NCBI GenBank assembly: GCA_946482165.1
Contig: CAMLQS010000069.1
Coordinates: forward strand, 1 to 17,715
DNA: 17,715 bases
From: an uncultured Verrucomicrobiota bacterium
GTDB taxonomy: Bacteria > Verrucomicrobiota > Verrucomicrobiae > Opitutales > Opitutaceae
Direction: 5' to 3'
The notes under the pieces are model-generated. The model did not search any database. It was not told the origin of the DNA and saw only the letters and a program-made list of their open reading frames with translations. Numbering within the stretch: position 1 is the first letter of the stretch; each line of letters begins with the position of its first letter. Shown here in pieces: positions 1-8,189 of this stretch. The position numbers and the translations under genes were made by a program.

Positions 1-2193
1 GTGCGTGCCGCGGGTCTTCGCCTCGTTGTTGCGCACCGCCATGCCGTAGGCCGCCGGCTCGCCGACGATGAAAACCTTTTTCTTCCCGCGCGTGATCGCC
101 GTGTAGAGCAGGTTGCGCTGAAGCATCATGAAATGCCCCTTCAGCAGCGGGATCACCACCGCCGCGTATTCGCTTCCTTGCGACTTGTGGATGCTGATCG
201 CGTAGGCGAGGGCCAGATCGCCGAGCTCGCCGCGCGAGAACGCGTGTTTCTCGCCGTCGAACTCCGCCTCGACCGTGCCCGCGTCCGGATCGCAGCCGAC
301 CACCAGGCCGATGTCGCCGTTGAAGAGGTTCTTGTCGTAGTTGTTTCGCAGCTGGATCACCTTGTCGCCCACGCGATACTCCCCGCCAGGCCCGCGCAGG
401 CCGCGCCCGTGCGGGTTCATCGCCGCCTGCAGTTGCGCATTGAGGTTGCCCACGCCCGCCACGCCTTTGTGCATCGGCGCGAGCACCTGCACATCGCCGG
501 GTTTCATCCAGTGGAAATTCGCCGGGATAAACTCCGTGCAGAGCGCGATCGTCTTTTGCAGGCAGTCGTCCGCGTCGCGCGCCACGATGAACGTCAGGTC
601 CGCCCAGGCCTGCACCTTGTCCAACGTCTCCACCGCGATCGGCAGCTTCGCGTCACCGCCGTTGATCGCGTGCGCGGTCGTCACGATCTCGCTCTGCCCC
701 TGCTGGCGATGCACCACGCTGAGCCGCGTCACCGGCACCGACTCCGTCGCGATGATGTCTTTCAGCACGTTGCCCGCGCCCACGCTCGGCAGCTGGTCCG
801 TGTCGCCGACGAGCAGGAGATGCGCGCGCGACGGGATCGCCGCGAAAAGCGCCGCCGCCAGCCGCGTGTCGAGCATCGAGGCCTCGTCGACGATGAGAAA
901 ATCCGTCGCGAGCGGCTGGTCCTCGTTCGCGGTGAAACCGCCGCGCTGCGGATCGAACTTCAGCAGGCGGTGCAGAGTCTGCGCAAAGCCGCCCGTGCTC
1001 TCGGTGAGCCGTTGCGCCGCCCGCCCCGTCGGCGCGGCGAGCGAGATGCGAGCCTTCTTGGCCTTTAGGATTTCGACCAGCGCGCGCAGCGAGGACGTCT
1101 TTCCCGTGCCCGGCCCGCCCGTCAGAATCGACACTTTCGAAAGCAGCGCCGACTTCACCGCGTCGCGCTGCGCCTGCGCGAAAACGAAGCCCGCCTTCTG
1201 CTCCGCCCAGACCACGGCCGCGTCGACCTTGATCGGCGGCAGTCCGCTCGGCACCGCGCCGAGACGCTTGATCGCCACGGCGATCTTTTGCTCCGCGCGG
1301 TCGAGCACCGGCAACTGGACAAGCGCCGAGCCCGGCAGCGGCTCGGCCACTCCCGCCGGCTGGTGGATGGAGAGGTTCTTTTCCCCGACCAGCGCGGTGA
1401 TTCGCGCCGCGATCCGCTCGGCGGAGGTTTCGAGCAACCCGGCCGCGTAGTCGCGCAGCTCGCCCTCGCGCAGCGCCGTGTGCCCCTCCTCCTGGAGCGT
1501 GTCCATCGCGTAGAGGATGCCGGCGTCCAGCCGCGGGGGCGCGTCGTTGGCGAAGCCGAGGTTGATCGCGATGCGGTCCGCAGTCTTGAAGCCGATGCCG
1601 TCGATCTCCCGCGCCACCTTGTAGGGCTGCGTCTGCAAAATCTGCCGCGCCTCGCCGCCGTATTTGTCGATCAGCTTCACGCACTGACCGGGCGTGACGC
1701 CGTAGGTCTGGAGAAAGATGTAGAGCTCGCGGAAGGCCCGCTGCTCGTCCCAAGCCTTCTTGATCGCGGCGGCGCGGACCTTGCCGATGCCGGGCACGTT
1801 GCGAAGCTTGCCCGATTCCTCCGAGAGCACGCGGAAGGTGTCGGTGCCGAACGCGTCCACGATCTTGTTCGCGTAGACCTTGCCGACGCCGGGCACGAGG
1901 CCGGAGCCCAGGTATTTGCGAATCCCATACACGCTCGAGGGCAGCTCGCTGCGGAAACGATCCACCTTGAACTGCGAGCCGTGCTGCGAGTGCGAGGTCC
2001 ACACGCCCTGGAGGTGCAGCGTCTCGCCGCATTGCACTCCGGGCAGGGCGCCCACGATGGTGACCTTGTCGTCGGCGTCGTCGGGCCGGAACTCCGCGAT
2101 GGTGTAGTGGTTGTCCTCGTTGAGAAACACGATCCGCTCCAGCACCCCGGTGAGGGCGTCGGGCGGAGCGCGATTGGAGGAGACGTTGGCCAA
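1..2193 (-). CDS. recD2: RecD2/RecD-like ATP-dependent DNA helicase (C-terminus cut by window edge)
   Basis: This is a superfamily 1B 5'-3' DNA helicase of the RecD2 (TraA/YrrC) type, which acts in DNA repair and recombination without RecBC. The frame is open for 731 codons and leaves the window still open. The N-terminus has the family's LTGVLERIVF-type beginning. A helix-hairpin-helix lies around residues 100-150 (VPGIGK at 133-138). Walker A GGPGTGKT is at 359-366, Walker B IVDEAS at 434-439, motif III GDTDQLPS from 463, motif V HKSQGSE at 669-675 and motif VI YTAITRG at 697-703. Family members are roughly 715-850 residues, so probably only a few C-terminal residues are missing. No ATG occurs near the N-terminus. 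TTG at 2193 is chosen because it is the only plausible start between the in-frame stop of the upstream HAD gene and the conserved N-terminal motif. The gene follows the HAD gene by 9 bp, so the two are probably co-transcribed. Confidence 0.93.
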   Translation of the reverse strand, partial: MANVSSNRAPPDALTGVLERIVFLNEDNHYTIAEFRPDDADDKVTIVGALPGVQCGETLHLQGVWTSHSQHGSQFKVDRFRSELPSSVYGIRKYLGSGLVPGVGKVYANKIVDAFGTDTFRVLSEESGKLRNVPGIGKVRAAAIKKAWDEQRAFRELYIFLQTYGVTPGQCVKLIDKYGGEARQILQTQPYKVAREIDGIGFKTADRIAINLGFANDAPPRLDAGILYAMDTLQEEGHTALREGELRDYAAGLLETSAERIAARITALVGEKNLSIHQPAGVAEPLPGSALVQLPVLDRAEQKIAVAIKRLGAVPSGLPPIKVDAAVVWAEQKAGFVFAQAQRDAVKSALLSKVSILTGGPGTGKTSSLRALVEILKAKKARISLAAPTGRAAQRLTESTGGFAQTLHRLLKFDPQRGGFTANEDQPLATDFLIVDEASMLDTRLAAALFAAIPSRAHLLLVGDTDQLPSVGAGNVLKDIIATESVPVTRLSVVHRQQGQSEIVTTAHAINGGDAKLPIAVETLDKVQAWADLTFIVARDADDCLQKTIALCTEFIPANFHWMKPGDVQVLAPMHKGVAGVGNLNAQLQAAMNPHGRGLRGPGGEYRVGDKVIQLRNNYDKNLFNGDIGLVVGCDPDAGTVEAEFDGEKHAFSRGELGDLALAYAISIHKSQGSEYAAVVIPLLKGHFMMLQRNLLYTAITRGKKKVFIVGEPAAYGMAVRNNEAKTRGTH

Positions 2194-2202
2194 GGGGTGG
2201 GA

Positions 2203-2874
2203 TTAACGGGTCGGAACGGAGAGCAGCAGCGGCCTGAGGTCAATCAGCCCCGCGGCCACGTGCTCCGCGCCGTGGGCGCGCAACTCGGCCTCCGTGTGCG
2301 TGCCTGTCGTCACCATGAAGCCTCCGCCGAAGCGCGCCCGTTTCGCCGCCTCGACGTCCCAGGGCGAATCGCCGACCAGCGCCGTCGTGATCGCCTCGGC
2401 TCCGAGTTTCTCCAGCGCATGGGCCGCGAACTCCGGCTCCGGCTTCAGCCAGGGCGTGTCGGTCGCGCCAAAGACCCCCGCGATCAACGGATCGAGGCCG
2501 AGATGCGAACACACGCGACGGGCCGAGGGGCCGTGCTTGTTGGTGAAGACGGCGCACTTCACGCCGGCGGCGTTCAGCTCCTTGAGCAACTCCCGCGCGC
2601 CGGGGAACAACACCGCGTCGTCCAGCATGGTGCGGTCCCAATACTCCCGATACACCGGCAGCGCCTCCTCCAACCGGTGCGCGTGCGAAGACCCGAGCGT
2701 CTTCTTCAACGCTTCCGGCAAGCCGCCGCCGATGGCGCGCATGACCTCGTCGCGGGTCGCCTCCGGCATCCCGTAGTGCCGCCTCACATGCGAATGCGAG
2801 CGGTGGATCGCCGAAAAATGGTCGAGGAGCGTGCCATCGAGATCGAAGAGCACGGTGCGGAAGCGCGCGGTCAT
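2203..2874 (-). CDS. HAD-superfamily phosphatase, phosphoglycolate phosphatase-like
   Basis: This 223-residue haloacid dehalogenase-type hydrolase belongs to the Gph/PGP-like group and is a probable cytoplasmic phosphatase for small phosphorylated metabolites. All four HAD motifs are visible. Motif I is DLDGT at 11-15, with nucleophile D11 and acid/base D13. Motif II is the threonine of FTNKHG (T111). Motif III is the lysine of LKPEP (K144). Motif IV is GDSPWDVEAA, with metal-binding D169 and D173. Residues about 17-85 form the helical cap expected of subtype I enzymes. The ATG at 2874 sits 8 residues before motif I, as is usual, and length is normal for the family. The exact substrate cannot be read from sequence; 2-phosphoglycolate is only the commonest assignment. 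It is the first gene of a likely two-gene unit with the RecD2 helicase and diverges from the mlaE-like gene across a 207 bp gap with no convincing promoter. Confidence 0.9.
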   Translation of the reverse strand: MTARFRTVLFDLDGTLLDHFSAIHRSHSHVRRHYGMPEATRDEVMRAIGGGLPEALKKTLGSSHAHRLEEALPVYREYWDRTMLDDAVLFPGARELLKELNAAGVKCAVFTNKHGPSARRVCSHLGLDPLIAGVFGATDTPWLKPEPEFAAHALEKLGAEAITTALVGDSPWDVEAAKRARFGGGFMVTTGTHTEAELRAHGAEHVAAGLIDLRPLLLSVPTR

Positions 2875-3081
2875 GCGTCATTGGAGCACGTTCGGCCCCG
2901 GTGTGCGCAAGGTCGCGTTTCCGCTATTTCCGCCAACCTGCTTCCCCCTGTGGAATAACACGATGGGCGGAAAGCCTCGCCCGCCTCCACCCCGCTTCGA
3001 GCCGCATCGGGTTCGCCTCTCACCCTCCGATCCTCACGAATCGGTTGCGCGAACGGGCTTTACCCGCCCAATGTCGCCCCA

Positions 3082-4233
3082 ATGTCGCGCCAGGACCAAC
3101 ACGCCCTTCCCGTCGTTCCGCCCTCGGCGGCCGAAGTGCGCGTCGAAGAATCGCCGGACGCGCTCCGCGTGATCCTCGGCGGAGCCTGGCGGGTCATCTG
3201 CGAAAAGCCCGACTGGTTCCCGTCCCGTCTCGCCCATCGGCCCAAACTCGTGCGCATCGAGCTCGCCCGCGATATCGGCGAATGGGACAGCTCGCTCTTG
3301 CTGTTTGTGCACGAGGTCCGCACTTGGGCGGACTCGCTCGGCGTCCCCTGCGAACTCGACGCCTTGCCCGAGTCCATGCGCGGCATGCTCGCGCAGTTCA
3401 CCAAGGCCTGCGAAAAATCGCACCCCGCCGATCGCTCCCTCGATCTCGTCGCGGCCGTCGGTCAGGCCGCCACGGATGTCTGGCATGTCACCCGGGAGAT
3501 CGCGCGCTTCCTCGGCGAGTGCGTCATCAGCGCGACTTTCCTCTCTCGGCATCCGAATAAATTCCGCCTGCGGGACTGCCTTGAGGAAATGCAGCAATGC
3601 GGCGCGATGGCCCTCCCCATCGTCAGCCTCATCGGCCTGCTCGTCGGCCTTATCCTCGCCTACCAGGCCGCCGTGCTCATGCGCCAGTTCGGCGCGGACA
3701 TCTACGTCGCGGACGCCGTCGGGCTCTCCATGGTCCGCGAGATGGGCGCCATGATGACCGCCGTCATCATCGCCGGCCGCACCGGCGCCGCCTTCGCCGC
3801 CACCCTTGGCAACATGCGCGCCAACGACGAGATAGACGCGCTCGAAACCCTTGGCATCCGCCCGGTCGACTTCCTCGTCATCCCCAAGCTCGCCGCCCTC
3901 GCGCTGATGATGCCCCTGCTCGCCCTCTACGCGGACTTCATGGGCATCCTCGGCGGCATGTTCGTTTCCCTCACGGTCCTCGACATCCCTCCCGCCGCCT
4001 ACTGGGTGCAGACGATCTCCGCGATCGACCTCTCCGACGTGGCCTCCGGCGTCATCAAGTCCGCCGCCTTCGGCGTCCTGATCGGCCTCGCCGGCTGCCA
4101 CCGCGGCCTGCTCGCCGAGCGCAGCTCCGCCGGCGTGGGCCGCGCGGCCACCTCCGCCGTCGTGATGGCCCTCCTGCTCATCATCCTGGCCGACGCCTTC
4201 TTTGCCGTCGCCTTCAACATCCTCGGTATCTGA
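3082..4233 (+). CDS. mlaE: MlaE-family lipid ABC transporter permease with N-terminal STAS-like region
   Basis: This is a 383-residue inner-membrane permease of an MCE-type lipid transporter, the family that moves phospholipids between outer and inner membranes. Residues about 165-383 are the MlaE/YrbE core. They include a first hydrophobic segment near 176-200, the conserved stretch VREMGAMMTAVIIAGRTGAA from about 218, then NMRANDEIDALETLGIRP, and further membrane segments at about 264-300, 325-340 and 355-382. Residues about 25-125 are soluble and resemble a STAS domain (an alternating strand/helix pattern with LVRIELARDIGEWDSSLLLF near 56-75). In Escherichia coli that role belongs to the separate protein MlaB, so this looks like an MlaB-MlaE fusion. 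ATG 3082 is used; an ATG at 3071 is out of frame. No Shine-Dalgarno sequence is visible. The ATPase gene starts 3 bp after the stop, so the two are surely co-expressed. Confidence 0.92.
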   Translation: MSRQDQHALPVVPPSAAEVRVEESPDALRVILGGAWRVICEKPDWFPSRLAHRPKLVRIELARDIGEWDSSLLLFVHEVRTWADSLGVPCELDALPESMRGMLAQFTKACEKSHPADRSLDLVAAVGQAATDVWHVTREIARFLGECVISATFLSRHPNKFRLRDCLEEMQQCGAMALPIVSLIGLLVGLILAYQAAVLMRQFGADIYVADAVGLSMVREMGAMMTAVIIAGRTGAAFAATLGNMRANDEIDALETLGIRPVDFLVIPKLAALALMMPLLALYADFMGILGGMFVSLTVLDIPPAAYWVQTISAIDLSDVASGVIKSAAFGVLIGLAGCHRGLLAERSSAGVGRAATSAVVMALLLIILADAFFAVAFNILGI

Positions 4234-4236
4234 TCC

Positions 4237-5058
4237 ATGGTCGCGCCCCGAAATCCCGAAGACACCCCCGCCGAACCCGCCATCGAGGCCCTCGGCATCG
4301 ACTGCGGCTACGGCGGCGAACCGCTCTTGCACGATCTCCGTTTCTCCGTCCGGCGGGGGGAGATTTTCTTCATCATCGGGGGCTCCGGCTGCGGCAAAAG
4401 CACCCTCCTCCGCCACCTCATCGGCCTCAACCGGCCCACCGCCGGCGACGTCCGTTTCTTCGGCGAATCCTTTCTCGAGGCCGACGCGGTCCAGCGCCGC
4501 AACCTCCTCCGCCGCTTTGGCGTGCTCTATCAGGGAGGCGCCCTATGGAGCTCGCTCACCCTTCTCGAAAACGTCGCCCTGCCCCTCGAGGAATACACCA
4601 CGCTCAACACCGCCGAACGCGCCGAGCTCGCCGCGTTCAAGCTCTCCCAAGTCGGCCTCGCCGGTTACGAAAGCTACTACCCTTCCGAAATTTCCGGAGG
4701 CATGAAAAAACGGGCCGGCCTCGCCCGCGCCCTCGCTCTCGACCCCGCCATCGTTTTCTTCGACGAACCCTCCGCCGGGCTCGACCCCATCACCTCGCGA
4801 AAGCTCGACGAGCTCATCCTGCAGATCCGCGAGCTCCTCGGCACCACCTGCGTCGTCGTCTCCCACGAACTCGACTCGATCTTCTCCATCGCCGACCGAG
4901 TCCTCATGCTCGACAAGACCGCCCGCGGGGCCATCGCGATCGGAAACCCGAGGGAACTCGCGACCTCCTCGCCTGACGAACGCGTGCGCGAGTTCCTCCA
5001 CCGTGGAACCCGCCCCGGGCAAAACGGCTTCGACACCGCCGCCCGCCCCGGACAGTGA
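4237..5058 (+). CDS. mlaF: MlaF-family ABC transporter ATP-binding protein
   Basis: This 273-residue ABC ATPase should power the MlaE-type permease encoded just upstream. Walker A GGSGCGKST is at 48-56, the Q-loop glutamine is Q99 (LYQGGALW, typical of MlaF/Ttg2A), the signature SGGMKKR starts at 153, Walker B IVFFDEPSAGLDP is at 172-184 with catalytic E177, and the H-loop histidine is H210 (VSHELDS). The LYQGGALWSSLTLLENV and SGGMKKRAGLARAL stretches are characteristic of the MCE-associated ATPases rather than general importers. The first 14 residues and the last 15 or so are poorly conserved extensions. The ATG at 4237 lies 3 bp after the permease stop. A GTG-initiated extension of the next gene at 5003 would overlap this gene by 56 bp, but a later start is preferred for that gene. 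Confidence 0.95.
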   Translation: MVAPRNPEDTPAEPAIEALGIDCGYGGEPLLHDLRFSVRRGEIFFIIGGSGCGKSTLLRHLIGLNRPTAGDVRFFGESFLEADAVQRRNLLRRFGVLYQGGALWSSLTLLENVALPLEEYTTLNTAERAELAAFKLSQVGLAGYESYYPSEISGGMKKRAGLARALALDPAIVFFDEPSAGLDPITSRKLDELILQIRELLGTTCVVVSHELDSIFSIADRVLMLDKTARGAIAIGNPRELATSSPDERVREFLHRGTRPGQNGFDTAARPGQ

Positions 5059-5101
5059 CACCCCCAAGACACTCTCTTCGCCGCCCGCCTTTGCTCTTCC
5101 G

Positions 5102-5137
5102 GCTCCTCGCTCCCATTTCCCCGCTCCTCGCTCCCAT
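5102..5137 (+). repeat. Two tandem copies of a 15-bp exact repeat (21-bp period) before the MCE gene
   Basis: The sequence gctcctcgctcccat occurs at 5102-5116 and again at 5123-5137, a 21-bp period. It fills the gap between the mlaF stop and the preferred GTG start of the MCE-domain gene at 5141. Because 21 is a multiple of three, the frame of the MCE gene stays open through it (PAPRSH twice). The repeat could therefore be untranslated leader or, if a GTG at 5003 is used, part of a low-complexity N-terminal tail. Confidence 0.7.
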
Positions 5138-5140
5138 CCC

Positions 5141-6244
5141 GTGAAGACCAAAGTCAGCCCCACCGTCGTCGGCCTCTTCGTCCTCGGAGCCCTCCTCCTC
5201 GGCGTAATCGCCCTGTTTTCATTCGGCGGCGTCAACTTTTTCTCCAAGCCGGAGCGCTTCATCGTCTACTTCGACGAAAGCATCCACGGCCTTGACGACG
5301 GCTCCCCCGTCAAATTCCGCGGCGTGCGCATCGGCCGCGTGGTCGGCCTCAAGGTCCGCGCCATCCCCGGCGAACCGGCCGCGAACAAACAGCCCGGCTC
5401 GCTCGTCGCCGTCGTGTGCGAACTCTCCCGCAACGTCGTCGCCGACGGCCAAGGTTCCCCCATCGACGTCTCCGATCGCGAGGAGTTGCAACGCCTCATC
5501 GACTCCGGTCTCCGCGCCCAGCTCGGCGTCATCGGCTACGCCACCGGACTCCTCTACGTGGAGCTCGATTTCTACGATCCCGCCGCCTACCCCGCCACGC
5601 CCCGCGCCGGCGTCGAATCCACCTATCTCGAGATGCCCGCCGTGTCCTCCAAGAGCGCGGAGTTCCTCCGCAACCTCGACGAGATCCTCACCAACATCAA
5701 AGACGTCGACTTCCCCGGCATCGCCGCCGAGGCCCGCAATCTGCTCGCCGAAACCCGCGCCCAGGTAAAAGCCGCCGACCTCGCCGCCATCTCCCGCGAG
5801 TGGACCGCCGCCGCGCGCTCCGTCTCCACCCTCGCCGACTCGCCCGAGCTCAAGGCCATCCTCGCCAACGCCTCCTCCGCCTCCGCCCGTCTCGACCACG
5901 TGCTCGCCGAGATCGAAAAGGCCGCCGGCCGCGGCGCCGAGCAGCTCACGCTCGCCCTCGGGGACGCCCGCGACGCCATGCGGCAGCTCACCGAGACCAC
6001 CGCCGTCGTGAAACGCTTCGTCAGCGCCCAGCAATACCTCGGCGACGACGCGTCCAAGGCATTCTCCCGCCTCGGCGAGGCCGCCTCCGCCGTCGCCCGC
6101 CTCGCCGACTTCCTCGAGCGCAATCCCAACGCCCTGATCAGCGGCCGCGCCACCGACGCCAAAAAGCAGTCCACGCATTCCCCGAGCGCAGAACCCAAAC
6201 CGTCGGATTCCCGACCGCCGCACGTCTCCACTCCTTCGCGCTAA
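5141..6244 (+). CDS. mlaD: MlaD/MCE-domain periplasmic lipid-binding protein, membrane anchored
   Basis: This is a single-MCE-domain protein of 367 residues from GTG 5141, the substrate-binding partner of the MlaE/MlaF-type transporter. One N-terminal membrane anchor lies at about residues 8-28 (VVGLFVLGALLLGVIALFSF). The MCE domain follows at about 36-115, with YFDESIHGLDDGSPVKFRGV and IGRV typical of the family. After a conserved GLLYVELDFYDP segment, residues about 180-320 are alanine-rich and probably helical or coiled-coil, as in longer MCE proteins that bridge the periplasm. The end of the fold has LERNPNALISGR, commonly seen near MCE protein C-termini, then a disordered Pro/Ser tail. 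It is much longer than E. coli MlaD (about 180 residues). An alternative GTG at 5003 would add 46 low-complexity residues and overlap mlaF by 56 bp. The later start is chosen because it places the anchor at the N-terminus, as the family expects. Confidence 0.88.
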   Translation: MKTKVSPTVVGLFVLGALLLGVIALFSFGGVNFFSKPERFIVYFDESIHGLDDGSPVKFRGVRIGRVVGLKVRAIPGEPAANKQPGSLVAVVCELSRNVVADGQGSPIDVSDREELQRLIDSGLRAQLGVIGYATGLLYVELDFYDPAAYPATPRAGVESTYLEMPAVSSKSAEFLRNLDEILTNIKDVDFPGIAAEARNLLAETRAQVKAADLAAISREWTAAARSVSTLADSPELKAILANASSASARLDHVLAEIEKAAGRGAEQLTLALGDARDAMRQLTETTAVVKRFVSAQQYLGDDASKAFSRLGEAASAVARLADFLERNPNALISGRATDAKKQSTHSPSAEPKPSDSRPPHVSTPSR

Positions 6245-6260
6245 CATCTCCGCCGCAGCC

Positions 6261-6920
6261 ATGCCCTCCTCCGCCGTTCGCCGCCCGCTTCGCCTTTCCT
6301 CCGTCTCCGCCGTCGTCGCGGTCCTGACCCTCTCCGGCTGCAGCTTCCTTCCCAAGCCCGCGCCCGACCCCACCCGCCACTACGTCCTCACCGGGCCCGC
6401 CCCCGCCGGCCCGAATGCCGACGCCAAGCAGGGCGCCCTCAAGGTCGGCCTCCGCTCCGTTCAGATCGCGCCTTATCTGGACGCCAAGTCGATGATCGTC
6501 CGCCGCGGCGACAACGAGATCGATTACCGCGACTACGCCCGCTGGGCCGAACCGCTCGCCAACGGCATAAACCGCATGCTCGTGGCCCGCCTGCACGTCT
6601 CCGACCGGGTCGGCCGCGTGTTCCCGCAACCCTACCCCTTCGACGTCGCCCGCGATGTCGACGTATCCGTTTCGGTCCTACGCTGCGAAGGCCGCGTGCT
6701 TCCCGACGGCAGGTCCGTCGCGAGCTTCATGTGCGCCCTGGAAATCGTCCGCGTCGGCGACAAGCCCGGCGCCGCCGGCGGCGAGGTCCTCCTCCGCAAG
6801 GTCTTCGAGGCGCCCGAAACGGAGTGGCCGGAGGGCGATTACGCCGCCCTCGCCGCCATTCTGAGCGACGACGTCGCCAAACTCGCCGACACCATCATCG
6901 CCGCCCTGCCCTCGAAATAG
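6261..6920 (+). CDS. ABC-type transport auxiliary lipoprotein (PqiC/DUF330-like)
   Basis: This 219-residue lipoprotein matches the PqiC/YmbA (ABC-type transport auxiliary, DUF330) pattern. A basic N-terminus (RRPLRLSS) precedes a hydrophobic stretch and a lipobox LSGC with acylated cysteine C27. The mature part starts with the family-like HYVLTGPAP segment at about 40-48, then KVGLRSVQIAPYLD and IVRRGDNEIDYRDYARWAEPL, which is diagnostic for the family. Such lipoproteins are thought to sit in the outer membrane and pair with MCE transporters. It starts 16 bp after the MCE gene and ends 3 bp before the histidine kinase. With mlaE, mlaF and mlaD it completes an inner-membrane to outer-membrane lipid path. 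No mlaC-like soluble carrier is seen in the cluster. Confidence 0.9.
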   Translation: MPSSAVRRPLRLSSVSAVVAVLTLSGCSFLPKPAPDPTRHYVLTGPAPAGPNADAKQGALKVGLRSVQIAPYLDAKSMIVRRGDNEIDYRDYARWAEPLANGINRMLVARLHVSDRVGRVFPQPYPFDVARDVDVSVSVLRCEGRVLPDGRSVASFMCALEIVRVGDKPGAAGGEVLLRKVFEAPETEWPEGDYAALAAILSDDVAKLADTIIAALPSK

Positions 6921-6923
6921 ACG

Positions 6924-8102
6924 ATGACCCTGGCCGGCGATCTCCTTTCCCCCCGCGTCGTCGTCGGCCACGAGGAAGACCACCTCGCCGACGTCGCCGC
7001 GCGCATGCGCGCGAAAGACGCCCTGCGCTGCGTCGTGCTTGAGCCGGTAAGCAAACGCTTCCGCGGCGTGATCCGCCTTGCCGAGGCCGCCCTGCGCTCC
7101 TCCGCCGGCAGCCGCATCCTCGCCGACCTTGTTTCCGACGCGCCCCCTTTGGCCGTGCAGGCCGGCGAACCCGCCGACCTCGTCTGCGAACTCATGGAAC
7201 GCCACGCCCTCTCCGAGGTCGTCGTCATCGATCGCGACGGCCAATACGCCGGCCTGATCTGCGCCGAAGACGCCTTCCGCTGGCTGCTTGCCGAAAATCG
7301 CGCCGCCCATGCGCGCCTGGCTGGCCTCCACGCCGTGCAAAGCCGGCTCGGAGAATTCCTTGAACGCAAGGTGGAGCAACGCACCGCGGAACTCCGCGCC
7401 ACGGTCGAAGCCTTTCGCTCCAGCTCCGTCGCGCTCTCGCACGATATCCGGGCCCCGTTGCGCAGCATCCGCGGCCTTGCCGAGATCCTCGCATCCGAGC
7501 CGGCCACTCCCGAGGCGCCCGAACTCGCCCTCCGCATCTGCGCCGCCTCGCGGAAACTGGAACGCCTGGCCGAAACTCTTCTTTCCCGCGCGACGCAGAT
7601 TTTTGGCGATCACTCCGCCCTTTTGGAAACCGTCGACCTCAACGAAGTGTGGGAAGATGCCGTGGCTTTTCACGCCGGCCTCCTTCACGAGCGTCAGGCC
7701 GAGGTCGTGAAGCCCGCCCCTCTGCATCGCGTGGCCGGCGCCTACGTGCCCCTCCTTCAAATCGTCGCCAACCTGCTCACCAACGCGGTGAAATACGTCC
7801 CCGACGGGCGCCGGCCGCGCATCGAGGCCTCCACCGAGGAAGACGCCGGGCACGTCGTGTTTCGCCTCCGCGACAACGGTCGCGGCATCTCGCCGACCGA
7901 TCGCGACCGGCTCTTCGCTCCCTTTTCGCGCGGCGCCCAGGTCGACGACCGGCCCGGGACCGGCCTCGGTCTCGCCATCGCCCAGGACGCCTCCCGGTTG
8001 CTCAGCGCCGAGCTCACGCTCGAATCCACCGCGACCGATGGCAGCGTTTTCAGCGTGCGCCTCGCCAAGGCCCCGGCGACGAACCGCGCCGCGGGAGCCT
8101 GA
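6924..8102 (+). CDS. Sensor histidine kinase with N-terminal CBS domain pair, cytoplasmic
   Basis: This 392-residue protein starts 3 bp after the lipoprotein stop. Residues about 1-125 form two CBS-like repeats (LLSPRVVV...FRGVI and VSDAPPLAV...ALSEVVVIDRDGQYAGLI), a module that usually binds adenine nucleotides or other small ligands. A short coiled linker (LERKVEQRTAELRAT, about 146-160) leads to the HisKA box SHDIRAPLRSIRGLAEIL with phospho-accepting H173. The HATPase domain shows N box NLLTNAVKY (N283, N287), G1 DNGRGIS (317-323), F box FAPFSRG and G2 GTGLGLAI (345-352). There is no membrane segment and no receiver domain, so this looks like a soluble kinase sensing an intracellular signal. 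No response regulator gene adjoins it; the nearest is the LuxR-type regulator at 10599-11309 on the other strand. The last 15 residues are unremarkable. Confidence 0.92.
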   Translation: MTLAGDLLSPRVVVGHEEDHLADVAARMRAKDALRCVVLEPVSKRFRGVIRLAEAALRSSAGSRILADLVSDAPPLAVQAGEPADLVCELMERHALSEVVVIDRDGQYAGLICAEDAFRWLLAENRAAHARLAGLHAVQSRLGEFLERKVEQRTAELRATVEAFRSSSVALSHDIRAPLRSIRGLAEILASEPATPEAPELALRICAASRKLERLAETLLSRATQIFGDHSALLETVDLNEVWEDAVAFHAGLLHERQAEVVKPAPLHRVAGAYVPLLQIVANLLTNAVKYVPDGRRPRIEASTEEDAGHVVFRLRDNGRGISPTDRDRLFAPFSRGAQVDDRPGTGLGLAIAQDASRLLSAELTLESTATDGSVFSVRLAKAPATNRAAGA

Positions 8103-8189
8103 CCGCGGCCAAAGGCCGGGAAGGAGTTTCTCGGTCGTCGGCTGGCTCGTCACGCCTTCGCCGCCGGACCCGATTTCCCCCTGTCTTCG

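Noticed and set aside
1..1068. Long plus-strand open frame opposite the helicase gene
   Set aside because: Its residues are arginine/histidine/alanine-rich low complexity, a shadow of the high-GC recD2 gene, whose helicase motifs are all on the minus strand.
3034..4416. 460-codon minus-strand open frame over the permease gene
   Set aside because: Glycine/aspartate/glutamate-rich shadow coding; the plus-strand MlaE motifs are unambiguous.
5219..6373. Minus-strand 384-codon open frame over the MCE gene
   Set aside because: Glycine-rich shadow with no domain; the MCE protein on the plus strand accounts for the sequence.
6678..8153. 491-codon minus-strand open frame over the histidine kinase
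   Set aside because: Glycine-rich antisense shadow; the plus strand has every histidine-kinase box.
8103..8189. Short inverted ggcc-aaa-ggcc in the gap between the kinase and the small unknown gene as a terminator
   Set aside because: Stem is only 4-5 bp with no T-tract, too weak to call.
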